Origin: Viola odorata
Lineage: Eukaryota; Streptophyta; Magnoliopsida; Malpighiales; Violaceae
Direction: 5' to 3'
DNA: 64,000 bases
Assembly (NCBI GenBank): GCA_963691705.1
Contig: OY829538.1
Location: forward strand, 54,401,151-54,465,150
Position 1 is the first letter of the stretch, and every line of letters begins with the position of its first letter. A program made the position numbers and the translations under genes. This document shows, one piece after another, positions 18,490-27,264 of this stretch. Below the pieces are notes generated by a model that made no database searches, was not told where the DNA came from, and saw nothing but the letters and a program-made list of their open reading frames with translations.

Positions 18490-20732
18490 TTAAGAGTCAT
18501 CGCATGCCTCGCCGTCATCATTCCCTTGCTTTTCCCCAGAAGAAGGAAAACCCCTTTCGCCTTCACTAAGATCTTTAATTTTTTGGGAAGCGTAATCGGC
18601 CAGCATGGATGAATCGACGGCGCCTCGGATATGGAGATCCATAAATCCTGCGATACAAACCTCGATGGTCTTATTCTTCCACCAGGCTATCCTCGAAGGA
18701 ACTTTGGCCAAATCGGCTTCACGAGATGACAACTCTTCACGGAGGAAGACGTTCTTTTTATCAGCCACCACCAGTTCCGCCTCCATTAGCTCTGCTCTCG
18801 CTTTCCCCTTCGACTTCTCCCGAGAAAGTTCAGCGCGACAATCCTCCAACTCCGCCCGAGTTCGTTCTTGCAACTGCGATAGCTCCTTCGCCTTCGCCAA
18901 GGCCGCGTCTAATTGTTCCTGCAAATCCGAAGAGGGTCGAGTTTTGTTACGCTGGTCTTCAAGAAAATAATGAAATTTCCGAAAGCTAGCCAGCATGTCG
19001 TTCATGAGGTGTGACTGTCATGTCTCGGGAGCATGCTGTAAAAACTCTTCCCTGTCCTTGGAAGAAGTAAACATCTGTCCCACTATGGGACCCACGGGCT
19101 CTTCTCGCGATAACGGATCCGATATTCCTAAGGCACGAAGCCCGTCAGTGCCGAAAGAGGACAAATCCAGCTGATATCCAGTGGGGCCCTGGGACCTCTG
19201 AGGAGAAAGGTTGGCGATATAAGGAGGGGAACAACTTTTTGCGCAATCACCAACGCCCGAAATTGAAGACAGAAACAAAAGATGAGGCTTCCGTGGGAGA
19301 AATTCAGGAGGAACGCTTAAATTCGAAACCGGTAGGGTTGCCTCTGGGATAAAAGAACCTATCGGGGAAGCAGGATGGCCCGACGACAAAGGAGAGGTCG
19401 CGGCTGCCGAGGTCTCATTGTTTTCGATAGAAACGGCGGAAGGCACCCTGATAGCTTTGATATTTTTCACCACTTGCGAAGTACTCGCGGCATGAGAAGC
19501 GTTAATATTCTCGGGGGGGACCGCGTTAACTCCCTTCAAAGGGGGAACTGGGGGGTTAGTTTTCTCTGTGCGAACCTTCTTTACGAGACGCTCCGTCTCT
19601 TCTGCAATTTCTTCGCTATCGTCCTCAGCCGATTCCGCCGTGTCATCATTCCTCCTCGACCTAAGTTTCATCCTTTGGGCAATAGTAGCATGACGTAATT
19701 CAGGACCAGTGTCCATGCTCTCGCTATCGCTGTCGATTTTCTCAAACACAGGATCGCCTTGAGCTACCCTCTTGCCACGGGACGGAAGCCAATTTTCAAG
19801 GAAACAAGAAGGTCGAGTGGAGGCTCTGCGAGTTGTGACGGTTTTAGTCCCTTCCCTTCCAGGCGGAATGGGTGGGCGGCGGGAATTTTCAGGCGAAGGA
19901 GAAGGAGGCAGCGACTGGAGAGGTGTTACGTTCAAAGGGGCGTCACTTCCCCCAGAAGAACTACTCTCAGCGTTACCTGCCAACAAAACATATTAGCAAA
20001 TTAAGAAGATTGAAGCGATAAAGAAGAAAAAGGGAACTCACCCACAACGCACTCTGACAAGGGCCTGAACCGAGCAAACTCCCGGATACGGAAAGACCCT
20101 TCTATTTCTAACAAGGCGCTAACGTTGGAAACATCCTGGCTTGACAGCGCGTCCGGTCTTTTCCAAACGCCACTATTGATTTTTCGATTGAAACCCCCGC
20201 GCCAGAGTCGTGACGGCAAACGGAGGGTGAAAAAGCCAGACTTCCAGTCATCTACGTGTTCCTCAAAACCTTGAAAGTTCCGCCAGAACAGTTGCACAAT
20301 GACATCATCCCATCTGGGGGTAATATCTACCAGGCAGTTGCGACAACTCAAGACAAAGAACGTGCGGAATAGATCAAGCGATGGAGCAAATATACGCTTC
20401 ATCTCGCACGAACGAAGGAAAGCGTAAATACCACACCAAGAGGGTGGAGTGATCTGGACGGGATTAAGGTCATAATGATCTAGCAGTTTCAACAGAGAAG
20501 CATGGAGTGGGAAACGGAATCCGTAAGTAAACATCTTGAAATAAACTAACCGGAATGTTCCCCACATGGCGTCAGGCAGCCGAGTGTCCTTCAAAGAGAC
20601 AAAAGGGCGATAGCCCGTGGGAAAAGTAATACCACTCTCCTCTAATTCAACCCTCAAAACCTCATTACAATTGAATATGCTGCGAGTTCTCCTAGCTTCG
20701 GGATCTATGGGGTTTTCAACAGTTGAAGACAT
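18490..20732 (-). CDS. Antisense gene A: PF04195-like plus coiled-coil protein (two exons, one in-frame TGA)
   Basis: Exon 1 is 20732-20042 (MSSTVENPIDPEARRTRS), with the same domain as gene B: YGFRFPLHASLLKLLDHYDL, PSWCGIYAFLRSCEM, PSLDLFRTFFVLSC. It ends in phase 1 at a GTGAGT donor, the same position and phase as in gene B (ECVV|G against ECVR|R). Exon 2 (19976-18490) begins GNAESSSSGGSD. A Pro/Ser-rich segment with acidic and basic clusters follows, then a TGA at 19018-19020 (APET-stop-QSHL), then in the same frame a coiled coil (about 18650-18930) with a WW-containing end (IAWWKNKTIEV; gene B has MGWWHAEQTAR). Total 726 codons including both stops. The TGA aligns inside a region conserved with gene B (KFHYFLED against KFHYWVEE), so it interrupts an ancestral protein. 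Function unknown. Confidence 0.75.
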
Positions 20733-20920
20733 AAGGGACAGGGAAAGTAAACCTACGACGGTAGAAGGAGTAAATACCTGGAGCAAAAAGCCAGTGAGCC
20801 GGTCGCCGGCACCAGTGAGCGGTCGCGGTAAAACCTCTCGAAGAAAAGAAGTGCAGAAGAGAGAGAAAATGTGCAAAAACTCAAAATATTAGCAAAAGCA
20901 GTAAAAGAGAGAGATGATTT

Positions 20921-20931
20921 CCTTATAAAGG
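20921..20931 (-). promoter_or_regulatory. TATA box upstream of antisense gene A
   Basis: The - strand reads CCTTTATAAGG, about 190 bases before the ATG at 20732. A CT-rich leader (CTCTCTCTTTTAC) follows it. Confidence 0.55.
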
Positions 20932-21198
20932 AAAGCCTAAAGAAGAGACAGCCTGTAAAAATGAAACACGTACAGAATAGAAAAAGACGCGTGGATAGTC
21001 ATTTGTGCCTTCTGAAAGAAGACAGTTACCGATTAGAAGTTGAAGGCAGTTACCCGTAGCGAAAGGGACGCTTCCGCGATCACCCGGAACGCTCAGAAAG
21101 AAACAATAAGTAAGCGATGAGAAGCGAAAAGGAAGTAAAACCATCATTCATTATTATGAGGAAGGCCATACGGCATCTACAAAAAGAAGGGTTAGGCC

Positions 21199-21657
21199 CT
21201 ACTCTTCACCGTCGGACCAAGTAATGCCGTAGCAATAGACTACGTCCTCTTCGTCATCGCCACCCCAGAATGGTGAATCCACAACAGCAGGGGGAGAAGA
21301 CTCACCGACCCTCTTTCTAGCAGCAGTAATCGACCCGGTTGTTTTCTCCTTAACGCTTGGCGATACTGCCTCAACGGCTGAACCAGCAGAAGGAACCCAC
21401 GGAGGCGAATCACTCAAAGGAGGAAATGATTTTTTCTCCTCCCTAGCCAGAGAAGCCAGAGAGTCGAAAAATGACTTAGAGGCCTTGGCAGTCTCCTTCC
21501 TTCGTTGTTCAACTTCCTTCCTCCGCCTCTTGCGACCTCGCCGGCGGACAACCGGCCTCCAAGGAGGCGATGGGGGAGGATTATCTGTGTCAGGGGTAGT
21601 CGGAGGAGTTGGCGGTGAATTCCCCGAAGCCGTACCTAGCAAATAAGAATCAGCCAT
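21199..21657 (-). CDS. Antisense gene C: small Pro-rich, basic protein of unknown function
   Basis: A 152-codon frame from a true ATG at 21657 (MADSYLLGTASGN). The N-terminus is rich in Pro and Thr (PPTPPTTPDTDNPPPSPPW). A strongly basic helix follows (RRRGRKRRRKEVEQRRKE, about residues 38-55), which looks like a nuclear localisation signal. The C-terminus is acidic (GGDDEEDVVYCYG). I do not recognise a family. It lies upstream of gene A on the same strand, with its own TATA box about 80 bases before the ATG. The intact frame in a non-host region and the basic/acidic composition suggest a nuclear element-encoded protein; that is inference. Confidence 0.6.
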   Translation of the reverse strand: MADSYLLGTASGNSPPTPPTTPDTDNPPPSPPWRPVVRRRGRKRRRKEVEQRRKETAKASKSFFDSLASLAREEKKSFPPLSDSPPWVPSAGSAVEAVSPSVKEKTTGSITAARKRVGESSPPAVVDSPFWGGDDEEDVVYCYGITWSDGEE

Positions 21658-21730
21658 GAGACTCGCAGAGGATCTATAACGAAGAAAAATGAAGGAGAAA
21701 GAAATGGATAAGAATGAAGGAGGAAAAGCC

Positions 21731-21742
21731 TCATTAAATAGC
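21731..21742 (-). promoter_or_regulatory. TATA box upstream of antisense gene C
   Basis: The - strand reads GGCTATTTAATGAGG, about 75-85 bases before the ATG at 21657. A CT-rich leader follows. Confidence 0.5.
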
Positions 21743-22128
21743 CGGGAAAAGAAGAAAAGAGACTCTTCGATCCTCCAACCCGACTCTTGAAGATTGGCAC
21801 GTGTACAGTCTGAAGTGCAAATGTAGATTTGCAGTCATGCCTGTTGAAATCTCGCGCAAATCAAGAATAATGCTAATATCTGCCGATCAGTTGTTATAAT
21901 GAGGACGGCGCGGAGTTAAGGCAGAACGATCAACAGAAAAACCGCCCAATGGCAAGACTGTTTTCAGTTGGGCTAAGAATATTCCTTGGAAAATGACAAA
22001 GAGCGCAGTAAAGAAGAAGAACAGTTACAAGGCGGAATGATTGAAACGATTTATTTATTATGGCCTACCGGCCGAAAGATACATTTACAAGGCAAGAGGA
22101 AAAGAAAAAGGCCCAAAGGGAGCCACCG

Positions 22129-22509
22129 TTATCGGGCGTCAGAACCAGCATCCTCGGGCACCTCAGGAAGGTCCCTCAAGGAATCCATGACCAGGACAAG
22201 ATCATGGGAAGTGGCCCTCATCCCCTTCAGGCAGCACCCCAACATGTCCTTACGCTGCTGCAGCATAGCGATCACCACTTGAATCCGAGAGATGGAGGCA
22301 GAAAGCTTTGAAACACTCTCCAAAGGACTGAAGTCCTCCAGAGAGATGGCTCCCAGCCGGGAATAGAGTGGAGTCAGCATCCCCTGCAGCTCCAGAATAT
22401 CCTCAGAAGTCTTGACTAGCATGTTCTCCAGGAAACCGACGTCACCGTCGTTGAGGTTCCTGAGTGAATGACCCTTGGAGAGAAGAAAATTCTTGGTCAA
22501 ATGATCCAT
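22129..22509 (-). CDS. Antisense gene D: small helical protein of unknown function
   Basis: A 126-codon frame from ATG 22509 (MDHLTKNFLLSKGH). Most of it looks alpha-helical with regular Leu/Ile spacing (FLENMLVKTSEDILELQGML; SKLSASISRIQVVIAMLQQR), suggesting a helical bundle or coiled coil. The C-terminus is acidic (LPEVPEDAGSD). I recognise no domain. It is the most distal of the four antisense genes and nearest to the 3' LTR. A TATA box lies about 50 bases before the ATG, so it could be transcribed on its own. The frame has no interruptions. Confidence 0.55.
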   Translation of the reverse strand: MDHLTKNFLLSKGHSLRNLNDGDVGFLENMLVKTSEDILELQGMLTPLYSRLGAISLEDFSPLESVSKLSASISRIQVVIAMLQQRKDMLGCCLKGMRATSHDLVLVMDSLRDLPEVPEDAGSDAR

Positions 22510-22556
22510 GATGCTGACTGATAGAGATGAGGAGAACGTGGATGGAGAAAGTTCTC

Positions 22557-22567
22557 CGATTTATAGG
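22557..22567 (-). promoter_or_regulatory. TATA box upstream of antisense gene D
   Basis: The - strand reads GCCTATAAATCGG, about 50-58 bases before the ATG at 22509. It has the same CCTATAAAT core as the LTR promoter. Confidence 0.6.
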
Positions 22568-23272
22568 CTCCACTGAAGGGAGGCCTTGGAAAAAGAAATT
22601 GAGGTCCTCAAAAGACGAGTCGTCCCGATATCCTCAAGGACTGATAAGCCTAGAACAGAAGAAAGGGGTAACGGTCGCGATATAGATACTGGAAGGAGTA
22701 CGAGGCAGAGTCTAAAAAAACGCCGAAAGACACGATGTCACTGGTAGCCCTGACGCTAAAACCATAAGGTTACCGGTATCCACAGTATAAGGCCGCGTTG
22801 ATGTCACCGGTGGCCCTAGATGCGTAAAACCGCGTTGGCATCACAGGCGTCTGGTGGTATGAAGCCGCGATAACCATAAGGTAGCTGATGGCGTAAAGCC
22901 GCGTTGATAACCGCTACTCTCTCGGGCGTAAAGAATAAATCGGGGCTCGTGTGACCTCAGACCTCTGTAAGTATAAGGTTTGCTAACCTCTGTATAAGTA
23001 TCTATCTCCTCTGTGTCTTTGCAGTACACTCGAAAGGACGATAGCCCCGAATATATGCCAGTCTAGGGCACGGCCTGGTTGAATATCCGTAATGACGCCG
23101 CACGTAACCCAACAACGGTCCTTCTATGACTTGAACGAAGTGGAGACTTCATAAGCCCTATCGAGAGGCCAAGAAGATTAATATCGCCTCATGACCGAGT
23201 AGATCCCTATTCTAAGATATTAGACGTGGATAGCCCTTGGTGAACACTCGGGCTAGTTTTCAGTTGGGCTTA
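22568..23272. other. Distal internal region of the retrotransposon with short degenerate repeats
   Basis: I see no supported gene. Short diverged repeats occupy about 22735-22910 (GATGTCACTGG, CACCGGTGGCCCT; TAAAACCGCGTTG, GTAAAGCCGCGTTGAT). The bases immediately before the 3' LTR (CAGTTGGGCTTA) are not a purine run. The nearest purine-rich tract, CAGAAGAAAGGGG, is at about 22655, some 600 bases upstream. Confidence 0.6.
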
Positions 23273-23800
23273 TGATAACAATTGGAATGCTCCTGACGGC
23301 AACATTGGGGCTACGACATCAATCCCGGACAAGTTTCTATACGCTTCCCTGAAATGCCAACCTATCGCCTGGGCCAGCGGAAGTTTCCTAGGATGGTCGA
23401 CTTCAGCGGGGGGGGATCTCACGCACCTTTATGCGCACGGCGTCATCCCATCCTAGGGGACCAAGGATGATATCGCTCCCGATAGACCCTACATGATTAT
23501 CGCCCCAATGACGGAACTGATATCGCCCGAAGCGATGGTTACAAACGTTGCCTACCCCTATCGCTGTAAGGTATCGCCATCTTAAGCCTATAAATACCCC
23601 CACGAATTCCAAACAGAAGGTAAGATCGAGATCATCTTGGAGAACCTCTACCATTCTGAAAACTCGAACTGACTTAAGCATCGGAGTGTCTACGCCGGAG
23701 TCCCCCTCCGGCGCTTTGCAGGTACCTCCGACGCCGATCGCTTCCCATCCGACTAGCTGCAGCAGCCGTTTCCGACCAGAAGAGATCTCGGATCTTATCA
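23273..23800 (+). repeat. 3' LTR (528 bp)
   Basis: Starts TGATAACA and ends GGATCTTATCA, followed directly by the duplication GTGTA at 23801-23805. It matches the 5' LTR except for one G-to-A change and one base in the G-run. Confidence 0.97.
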
Positions 23801-23805
23801 GTGTA

Positions 23806-24913
23806 GGAGTATTGGTTAGAATAGTGATGGTCCTGTACCTTTTGGGATGGAGTAAAGGGTTAGAATAGGCACTATCCATCAAAGAAGATCAAACTATGTT
23901 TGCTTCTGTTAATTAGTGTTTGTTGGTAGGTGAAACATAATTTGATCTTTCGTGTATGGCCTCTGCAGGAAATATAAATACGACAGTTTGTGTTGAAATA
24001 CATCTGTCCTGTGTTTGTTTTTTATTATAATTGATATGGTTGATTTTTGGTTTGGTTTGACAGAGGTAAATATACCATAGCTTTAGTTTGGATTGGTTAA
24101 TTAAATGGTTGATTTTGGCTTTCGTTTAGAATTTAGATTGTTTGACTGATATGGTTAAAATTGGATTGCTGATATGCTATAGTTTGGTTCCAGTGATTTG
24201 TTGAATTTTGATTGCCTTGACAGAGGGTAGTGAACTGTGATTGCTTGACTGTGGATTGGATTGCTGATATGCTATAGTTTGGTTCCAGTGATTTGTTTAA
24301 AAGGATATATTGAATTTGTTTAAAAGGATATATTTGTATTTTGAATTAGGTAAGAATTAAATGTCAAAATCTTATTGGTTAGACAGTGGATTGAATTTAA
24401 ATTTGGATAGGGTGTAGTTTCATAGGGTGTAGTTTGATTGGCTTGAAAGATGGTTCCTCATAGGGTAAATTTTGATAGGGTGTATCTTGATAGCTTGACA
24501 CAGGATTGCAATTGCAATTTCGACAAAGTGTAGTTTTTCAAGCTTCTATAGTCATTGTGAATTGTGATTGGTAGTGCAGTCATAGTGAATTGTCATTGCT
24601 TCTGTAGTCCCCGTGATTGCTTGTGTAGATGCATGCTTTTCTAGGAATCTGAGCAGAAAAGGAGTGTATCTGCAATACACAAATAGATTCCTAATTTTAA
24701 GGCAGCCTTTTACCTTCCCAACCACACAACCGTTTGACTACTTCAATAACACCTCTTCACCCCTCTTCACAAGCGTTTCTAACCCTAATCAACCCCTATA
24801 AATTCATTAGTTACCCCAGCAGTCTCTCCACCCCTAAGCAGCAAATTTTATTCACTATCTCATCTTGCCGTCTGTCTTCCCTCTGTGCCAAATTTCTTTG
24901 CAGGTTCATTACC
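23806..24913 (+). other. MLE interior 3' of the retrotransposon, non-coding with direct repeats
   Basis: AT-rich DNA that continues the mariner-like element. GATTGCTGATATGCTATAGT, followed by TTGGTTCCAGTGATTTGTT, occurs at about 24164 and again at about 24258. A TATA box (CCCTATAAATTC, 24796-24805) precedes the coiled-coil ORF by about 110 bases. I see no other coding sequence. Confidence 0.6.
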
Positions 24914-25276
24914 ATGGATCGCGGGGCTAAAGCAGCACTCCTCAATGAAGTCCAACAAATCAGCATTGTGCTCCAACGAGAGATTGTCAAACTTGAGCAC
25001 ACGGTGTTGCGCACCAATCACCACATCCAGCAGCTGACAGAGAGAATGGAGGACCTGTCCCAGAGGAAGGATGACATAAACGAAGATGACTTCTAGGAGA
25101 TGACCATTCAAGTTGTTGATTCTCTAGGCACCTGTGTCACACGTCTTTCTCTTGCAATTGCTCATCTAGAGCACAAGAGGGATGTGTTCAATCTAGGACT
25201 CAACTTTGTTAGGGCTGCTGATGTTGAACTGAACAGGTTTGCGAATGCCATGCCAGGCATTCCAACCACTGATTAG
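24914..25276 (+). pseudogene. MLE accessory ORF2: small coiled-coil protein with an in-frame TAG
   Basis: The frame starts at an ATG in a good context (ACCATGG) and runs 120 codons to TAG at 25274, broken by TAG at codon 61 (25094-25096; DINEDDF-stop-EMTIQ). Both halves are helical with heptad-like spacing (IVLQREIVKLEHTVLRTNHH; LSLAIAHLEHKRDVFNLGL). The two pieces look like one short coiled-coil protein, so the TAG probably replaces CAG. I do not recognise the family. It lies between the transposase gene and the right end of the mariner-like element, in the same direction as the transposase, and has its own TATA box. It might be captured host sequence or an element gene; only relatives could tell. 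Confidence 0.5.
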
Positions 25277-25475
25277 TTCAACTAAATGTATTGCAATTTC
25301 CATTCAATAAACTCTCTGTCAATGTAATGAATCTGGTTCCGTGATGGAGTTTCAATAATGGATTGTTTCTTAAATTGATTTCGATATGCAATATCCACAA
25401 ACAATAAGGCTTAACATCGAGATCAGTACAAATGCATGCTCAAACAATCAACCTAATGCAATAATGCACATTAAC

Positions 25476-25985
25476 CACAAACAATCAAATAAATTCCTAA
25501 ACTGAAGTTTAAACAATTGCTGAAACAAACCACACAATTTGGTTCAAAAAATAGAGCTTTTATTAGGTTTAAAACAGAGATTTTGACTGGAAATGAAGTG
25601 GCAATAATGCACATTAACCACAAACAATCAACCTAATTCCTAAACTGAAGTTGTGATAATTGCTCAAACAAACCACACAATTTGGTCCCTAAAACAGAGG
25701 TAATTAGGTTAAAAACAGAGAGTGATTGACTGGGAAATGAAGTTGCAATTGTGCACAATAACCACAAACAATCAACATACTTCCTAAACTGAAGTTTAAA
25801 TAATTGCTCAAACAAACCACACAATTTGGTTCAAAAAATAGAGCTTTTATTAGGTTAAAAACAGAGATTTTGACTGGGAAATGAAGTAGCAATAATGCAC
25901 ATTAACCACAAACAATCAACCTAATTCCTAAACTGAAGTTGTGATAATTGCTCAAACAAACCACACAATTTGGTTCAAAAAGTGA
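25476..25985. repeat. About 144-bp tandem repeat, roughly 3.5 copies, in the MLE
   Basis: Units start with CACAAACAATCAA at 25476, 25619, 25763 and 25907. Each contains TTCCTAAACTGAAGTT, AATTGCT(C/G)AAACAAACCACA and CAATTTGGT. The first three are 143-144 bases; the last is partial. Fragments of the unit (GCTCAAACAAACCACA) also appear near 26083. The short frames read through it are repeat artefacts. Confidence 0.85.
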
Positions 25986-26360
25986 TCAAATCCTGGGAAT
26001 GAACTTCAAATTATTACGTTCCACTTTAACCAAAATTATTCCAGTATAATTTCCAGCCAACCACAGACCACAATGCCAATAATTGCTCAAACAAACCACA
26101 GTGCAAACCAGATAAATTGCTCAGACAATATAAATGAATATAAACTGAAATGAAAGATCATTGCTCAAACGATTCAGAAACTTGGATGACATTGATATTG
26201 AAACTGATATTTACATCATACAGCCATAGTCAATACATCACAACTTAATGACATACAAGCTCATTGCCTAACAGAACCAAAAAAGTTACCCAATTCTACC
26301 TACATCAACAACACATTTTTGTTGATGAACCAAAAAAGTAGAACAAATACATTAGGGTCA

Positions 26361-26897
26361 TCAGTAGTAGGATGGAAGCAAGAGACGCAACATCTCAATA
26401 AAGTCGGGTTCCCAACTTGGGTCCTCAAATTCAAACATACCTGCAATTGGGAGTTTGTTGAGGTCGAAATCTCTCTCTCCCTTGTACTTGGCGGCCAACA
26501 CTTTCTCCTCAGCCGAGGGTTCATTCAGGTCGAAGGCATGGATAATTTTCGGTCGTGAACCGGATTCCTTGGTCTTCACTCCCCTGAAATTCACAAGGGG
26601 GTCCAATTTCTTCGTGACACCCTCCACGACGGCACCCAAATCCATCTCCCAATCATCACAACAGGTATCCTCCACGATAGCAGCCATTTCGTCGCATGAA
26701 TCCTCCACGATTGCCTCGGTGACCCCCTCGACGGTATCCTCCACGATTGCCTCAATGACGTCGCCAGAAGCATCAATCTTCTCCTCTGCGGCCTCTGCCC
26801 CGATGCCGATTGAATCTCGGACCACCATGTTCGTTGAATCATCAAATTCAACCATGGATTCGTACAGGGAATCATCCCAGTACTCCACGCTTTCCAT
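26361..26897 (-). CDS. MLE accessory ORF3: acidic protein with DLN-type repression motifs
   Basis: A 178-codon frame on the strand opposite the transposase, starting at ATG 26897 (MESVEYWDDSLYESMVEFDD) and ending about 330 bp inside the right terminal repeat. The middle is acidic, with three AIVED repeats (EAIVEDTVEG, EAIVEDSCDE, AAIVEDTCCD). The C-terminal third has two DLN motifs: AFDLNEPS and DFDLNKLP. DLNKLP fits the plant EAR repression consensus DLNxxP, which binds TOPLESS-type co-repressors in known proteins. A possible TATA element (TGTATATTATCG on the - strand, about 26995-27006) lies about 100 bases upstream. I do not recognise the protein family. The uninterrupted frame beside a broken neighbour suggests function or recent acquisition. 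Any co-repressor role is inference. Confidence 0.6.
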   Translation of the reverse strand: MESVEYWDDSLYESMVEFDDSTNMVVRDSIGIGAEAAEEKIDASGDVIEAIVEDTVEGVTEAIVEDSCDEMAAIVEDTCCDDWEMDLGAVVEGVTKKLDPLVNFRGVKTKESGSRPKIIHAFDLNEPSAEEKVLAAKYKGERDFDLNKLPIAGMFEFEDPSWEPDFIEMLRLLLPSYY

Positions 26898-27231
26898 GAT
26901 TGAACTCAACAACCCCAAATATGACCCTAATTTTTTGTGGAGTGAAGGAGGAACATGTGGATGGAGTGGACGAAAGAAAAATTGTTTGTATTGCGATAAT
27001 ATACATTGGACACAGTGATTGACACCGAATTTGATTTTCCATTCCCACCCAATTTGATTTTCAATTTCCCTCTTAAATTTTCATGAAATTTCGAACGAGA
27101 GAAGCAAGAGAATGGCAGAGGAAGATGTTGGAAATGCGTTTGTTTGAGGGGCGAGGGTAAAATAGTCAGGAAAACGCGAAAGTTGCATCGAAAACTCAGA
27201 ACGACATTTAATTTCCATCGACGTCGTTTGT

Positions 27232-27264
27232 GCTTAAACGACATTTTTATCAGACCAGAGGGAG
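27232..27264 (-). repeat. MLE right terminal inverted repeat
   Basis: 33-bp perfect match to the left end in reverse complement, ending ...CAGACCAGAGGGAG and followed by TA at 27265-27266. The perfect pairing suggests the element was mobile fairly recently, although its transposase now looks inactive. Confidence 0.95.

Larger units (their letters stand above)
7927..23800 (+). mobile_element. Ty3/gypsy LTR retrotransposon, Tat clade, with antisense gene cassette
   Basis: A full-length 15,874-bp element bounded by LTRs at 7927-8455 and 23273-23800 and flanked by the 5-bp duplication GTGTA (7922-7926 and 23801-23805). The sense strand has gag, protease, RT, RNase H, a second RNase H and integrase in that order (8541-14411). 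The extra RNase H between the usual one and integrase is characteristic of the Tat lineage (Ogre, Retand, Tat4). Downstream are tandem repeats (14518-14960) and four genes on the opposite strand (15515-22509). The LTRs differ by one substitution and one base in a G-run, so insertion was recent, yet three coding frames contain a TGA stop. It is nested in the MLE just after the transposase gene. Confidence 0.96.
5670..27264 (+). mobile_element. Large plant mariner-like element (MLE), interrupted by a gypsy retrotransposon
   Basis: The first 33 bases (CTCCCTCTGGTCTGATAAAA, continuing to ...TTTAAGC) recur exactly in reverse complement at 27232-27264. TA flanks both sides (5668-5669 and 27265-27266), the mariner/Stowaway duplication. 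CTCCCTC is the usual end of plant Tc1/mariner elements. Without the retrotransposon and its duplicated 5 bp the element is about 5.7 kb, long for the family. It contains a DD39D-type transposase gene (6176-7802), a coiled-coil ORF (24914-25276), a roughly 144-bp tandem repeat (25476-25985) and an oppositely oriented acidic ORF (26361-26897). It lies in the right arm of the outer foldback element. Confidence 0.93.

Noticed and set aside
22651..22668. Purine run AGAACAGAAGAAAGGGG as the polypurine tract
   Set aside because: It is about 600 bases from the 3' LTR, whereas a working tract touches the LTR; kept only as an oddity.
25476..25985. CRISPR-like array
   Set aside because: Units are head-to-tail minisatellite repeats without unique spacers, in a plant transposon.
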